Source: RUG705 sp934101175 (lineage in GTDB: Bacteria; Bacillota_I; Bacilli_A; RF39; UBA660). From it: a stretch of DNA of 64,000 nt. A program made the position numbers and the translations under genes. The notes under the pieces were generated by a model. The model did no database searches. It was not told the origin of the DNA and saw only the letters and a program-made list of their open reading frames with translations. This document shows positions 61,710-64,000 of this stretch, one piece after another (the first letter of the stretch is position 1; the number at the start of each line of letters is the position of its first letter). The stretch spans positions 1-64,000 of the forward strand of contig CAKOQC010000006.1 in NCBI GenBank assembly GCA_934101175.1. The letters are read 5' to 3'.

Positions 61710-63482
61710 GAAGATCAAGCAAGAGAAGGATTTTCACTTGGAGAACAAGAAGAAAAGTTACTTCAGTTATGTAAGTTTAAGGAGTTAGAAGTTTATAAGG
61801 TCTATAAGGATGCCGGTATATCAGCAAAAGATATGGAACATAGACCACAATTTCAAGAAATGCTTAAAGATATGAAGGAAGGAAAACTAAATTATATTGT
61901 TGCCTATAAACTAGATAGAATAACAAGAAGTGTTAGAGATTTAGAAGAATTAATATCAGTATTAGAACAATATAATTGCTTTCTACTATGTGATAGAGAT
62001 GATGTTAATACCTCTACTGCTAATGGTAGATTCTTTGTAAGAATGCTCACAGTATTATCTCAACTAGAAATAGAAATTGTATCAGAAAGAACTAAATTTG
62101 GTTTAAATGGAGCCATTAAATCAGGTCATATTCCAGGACAACGACCATTTGGTTATAAGAGTGCTGAAGATAAAAGAATGGTTATAGATAATACTACTCG
62201 CCCCTATGTAGAAAAGATATTTGATATGTATTTAGAAGGTAAAAGTTTTCAGCAAATTGCCAATTGCTTTAAAGAAAACAAAATATTTCCTAAAAAGAAT
62301 TGGAAAGATACAACTATTCAAAAAATTATTGATAACAAAATCTATATGGGAGATTATGAGCAATATAAACGAATTGGTAAACAAGTAAATTTAGAATCAA
62401 TAGTTTATATGAATGTTGTAGAACCTATTATATCTCGTGCTAAATGGGAAGAATGCCAAAGACAAAAAGAAAGAAATCAAAGAACTTATACAAGAGATAG
62501 AGTTTATACTTTCTTTCAAAGATTAAAATGTCCTAATTGTAGTCGTATCATGAAATGTAAAGGTTCTGGTGGCACCAAAAGAAAGTATATGTACTACACT
62601 TGTGAGCACTGTCATATCAACTTTAACGAAGACCACGTAGAACATTTATTAAGAGATTTCATCTATGATTTACTAGAATATGATATGGCAGTTAAAAAGT
62701 TCTTTCTACCTGTTTTAGAGGATAAAACAAATAATATTGATACTACTTCTATTGATAAAGAGATTAGAGATTTAGAAAAACAAAGAAATAGAATTAAAAA
62801 TTTGTATATTAAAGGCATTGTAGAAATTGATGATTTTAAAGAAGATTATAAACTAATTGAAGATAAACTTGCTAACCTTGAAAGTAAAAAATTAGAATTA
62901 ATTAATTTAGAAACTTTTAATTACTCTCCACACGAATTACTTGCAGAAAGAGATTTAGAAAGAGAAAAAATGATTAGACTTGATACCTTAAATAGTGTTT
63001 TAAAGACTAAATGGAATGGTATGGACAAGTCTGAAAAACAAGAATTTATATCTAAATTTATTGATACTATTGAAATTAAAAAAGCTAGTAAAGGTAATTT
63101 GATATTAGAAAAGATTAATTTTAGAAACGGATTTATAAGACAATTAGTAAAGTTTTATGAGGCAGGTATATTTGATGTTGCAGTACCTGTTATGGTTGGT
63201 AATAAAGAAGAAACTATTAAAGGTGGCAGAATGAATGAAGAACAATTAGATAAATATTTATCTAAAATGAATGAGCATTTTGAAACATCTTTTTATGAAA
63301 TGTATGAAACAATTGATGAAGAAACTAATGAAATAACACTTGAATATCAACCAAAAGAAAATGAAAAAATTATAAGATTTGTAGCAATTTCACCTAAAGA
63401 AAAGTTTCCTTTAACAGTAGATAATGTTAAAGATAAGTATGGAATTATTAGCTACAAAACAAATAAATTAGAAAGGATTTAA
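61709..63482 (+). pseudogene. 3' part of the outer element's large serine recombinase
   Basis: From 61709 the frame reads EDQAREGFSLGEQEEKLLQL and runs unbroken to the stop at 63482 (590 codons). It lacks the first 16 residues including the catalytic Ser. The remaining catalytic domain (VAYKLDRITRSVRDLEELIS), the recombinase domain (GQRPFGYKSAEDKR), a zinc ribbon (CPNCSRIMKC ... CEHC) and coiled coil are intact. Translation could begin at the ATG at 61833, but the product would be inactive. No decay is visible, so the split is recent or the gene is kept intact by excision. Confidence 0.88.
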
Positions 63483-63489
63483 TTAAATT

Positions 63490-63843
63490 ATGAATATTGA
63501 ATATAAAAAATTTGGAGACTATTTATTACCTAATTTGGTAATAGAAAATCAAAATTATAGAGAAATAAACAAGTATGGGTTATTAAGACTAGAGTATATT
63601 AAAGAACACAAAAAAGGATTATATCAATCACTTTTAATGAAGAACGAACTAACAAACCACCTTCTTTCAGTCAGTATTGAGGCAGAAGAAAAATTTAAAT
63701 TTTTAATGGAGAACTATATTAAAAATGATGAAAAACTATCTGAAAAAAGTAAAGAAAATAATCAACTTGAATGGGTAAAATTGATGAATAATTATAAAGA
63801 TACTGCTGAAGAAATTATTCTTAAAGAGTTAATTTATGTCTAA
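63490..63843 (+). CDS. tnpV: TnpV family protein
   Basis: 117 residues: KFGDYLLPNLVIENQ near the start, EINKYGLLRLEYIKEHKKGL, and the C-terminal LEWVKLMNNYKDTAEEIILK. This is the pattern of TnpV, a small protein found next to large serine recombinases in Tn4451-like elements; its function is not known. It starts 7 bp after the recombinase stop. Confidence 0.85.
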   Translation: MNIEYKKFGDYLLPNLVIENQNYREINKYGLLRLEYIKEHKKGLYQSLLMKNELTNHLLSVSIEAEEKFKFLMENYIKNDEKLSEKSKENNQLEWVKLMNNYKDTAEEIILKELIYV

Positions 63844-63863
63844 TGTTGTCATAAGCGAGCAAC

Positions 63864-63885
63864 GGGCTGGTACTCCCACCATCCC
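63864..63885. other. possible oriT region upstream of the relaxase gene
   Basis: Imperfect dyad GGG-CT-GGT-ACTCCC-ACC-AT-CCC, in a segment (63851-63890) clearly more GC-rich than its surroundings and directly ahead of the relaxase start. Position and structure suit an origin of transfer, but no known nic consensus is recognised. Confidence 0.35.
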
Positions 63886-63908
63886 AAAAGAAAGGATATA
63901 CCATATAA

Positions 63909-64000
63909 ATGGCGACAACATCAATTTGGAGTATTAAGAATAATTTAAAGCAGTCTATAAATTATATTATCAATCCTGAAAAAACTACTAATGAAAATTA
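63909..64000 (+). CDS. relaxase (MobA/VirD2 type), N-terminal part only
   Basis: The ATG at 63909, 13 bases after AAAGGA, opens a frame that runs off the window. The first residues MATTSIWSIKNNLKQSINYI followed by INPEKT match the typical start of MobA/VirD2-family relaxases of ICEs and mobilisable transposons. The relaxase nicks oriT and pilots DNA in conjugation. The catalytic Tyr and His triad lie outside the window. Confidence 0.75.
   Translation, partial: MATTSIWSIKNNLKQSINYIINPEKTTNEN

Larger units (their letters stand above)
52206..64000. mobile_element. outer Tn4451/ICE-like element, right part outside the window
   Basis: Gene order split serine recombinase, TnpV, relaxase is that of Tn4451-like mobilisable transposons and related ICEs. 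The left edge is placed just after tRNA-Gly only because the last core gene ends there; no direct repeat of the tRNA 3' end was found inside the window. The right end lies outside. The element is interrupted by the inner element at 52760-61708. Confidence 0.6.

Noticed and set aside
61833..63482. An intact 549-residue serine recombinase starting at 61833
   Set aside because: The frame is open upstream to the junction at 61709 and the missing N-terminus with the catalytic Ser lies at 52713. The 61833 start falls inside the catalytic domain, so this is a split gene.
52590..63879. Shared TACTCCCAC at 52590-52598 and 63871-63879 as ends or oriT copies of the outer element
   Set aside because: Only 9 bases match, the flanks differ, and both lie inside the presumed element.
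1..64000. Mycoplasma genetic code (UGA as Trp)
   Set aside because: Trp residues at conserved positions are UGG, genes end at UGA (for example the ATGA overlaps), and RF1/prmC are normal.

Overview
The window comes from a very AT-rich (about 30% GC by eye) low-GC Gram-positive bacterium. UGA acts as a stop and tryptophan is read from UGG, so this is the standard bacterial code and not the mycoplasma code. A T-box valS leader, SpoIIR, a CwlD-type amidase, a Firmicute-style type VII secretion locus and a Tad pilus locus together suggest an uncultured, probably gut-associated member of Bacillota close to the Bacilli/RF39-like lineages. That placement is inference; the window holds no 16S gene.

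Layout. 1-13 kb: housekeeping genes (rluB, a short-chain dehydrogenase, a YfcC/DcuC-type transporter, and a dusB-RDD-lysS operon with rlmH upstream), then a degenerate membrane hybrid histidine kinase coupled to an AMP-forming ligase, a truncated second ligase and a GT-C type membrane protein. 13-24.5 kb: a minus-strand Tad/Flp pilus locus (tadZ, tadE-like, a 52-residue Flp-like pilin, tadC, tadB, cpaF/tadA, cpaB and a small pseudopilin-like gene). At its 5' side it carries two tandem copies of a translationally coupled pair: a small membrane-anchored protein and a large Cys-rich secreted protein. 24.7-27.6 kb: a CwlD-like amidase and a U32 peptidase. 27.7-36.3 kb: a type VII secretion locus (EssC, a YukD-like protein and six small helical WXG100-type proteins) with a divergent membrane metalloprotease. 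36.3-52.2 kb: mainly core genes (GNAT with an attenuator-like leader, DUF421, valS with T-box, HD protein, XRE regulator with a four-half-site operator, murF, a MazG-like gene, tRNA-His, mntP, spoIIR, prmC-prfA, a Y-family polymerase, tex, tRNA-Gly).

52.2-64 kb is accessory DNA with two nested mobile elements. The outer one is a Tn4451/ICE-like element: a large serine recombinase, then TnpV, then a MobA/VirD2-type relaxase that runs off the window. Its recombinase gene is split. The first 16 codons lie at 52713-52759 and the remaining 590 codons at 61709-63482. An 8,949-bp second element sits between them. The inner element entered exactly after the codon for the recombinase's catalytic serine, and precise excision would restore a 606-residue open frame. 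It encodes its own large serine integrase, a 36-residue ORF, an XRE regulator, an excisionase-like HTH protein, a RepL-like protein, three zinc-ribbon membrane proteins, a 28-residue membrane microprotein and a block of four genes I do not recognise. Its joined ends form a dyad-symmetric attP centred on the dinucleotide AC, the same two bases that the left and right junctions share.

The most interesting signals are: this nested insertion, which silences and could restore another element's recombinase; a 205-bp divergent control module in the inner element (five 10-bp-spaced repeats, framed by a 14-bp inverted repeat, with an intrinsic terminator just outside each arm); the unrecognised cargo block; and the duplicated secreted pairs in the pilus locus.
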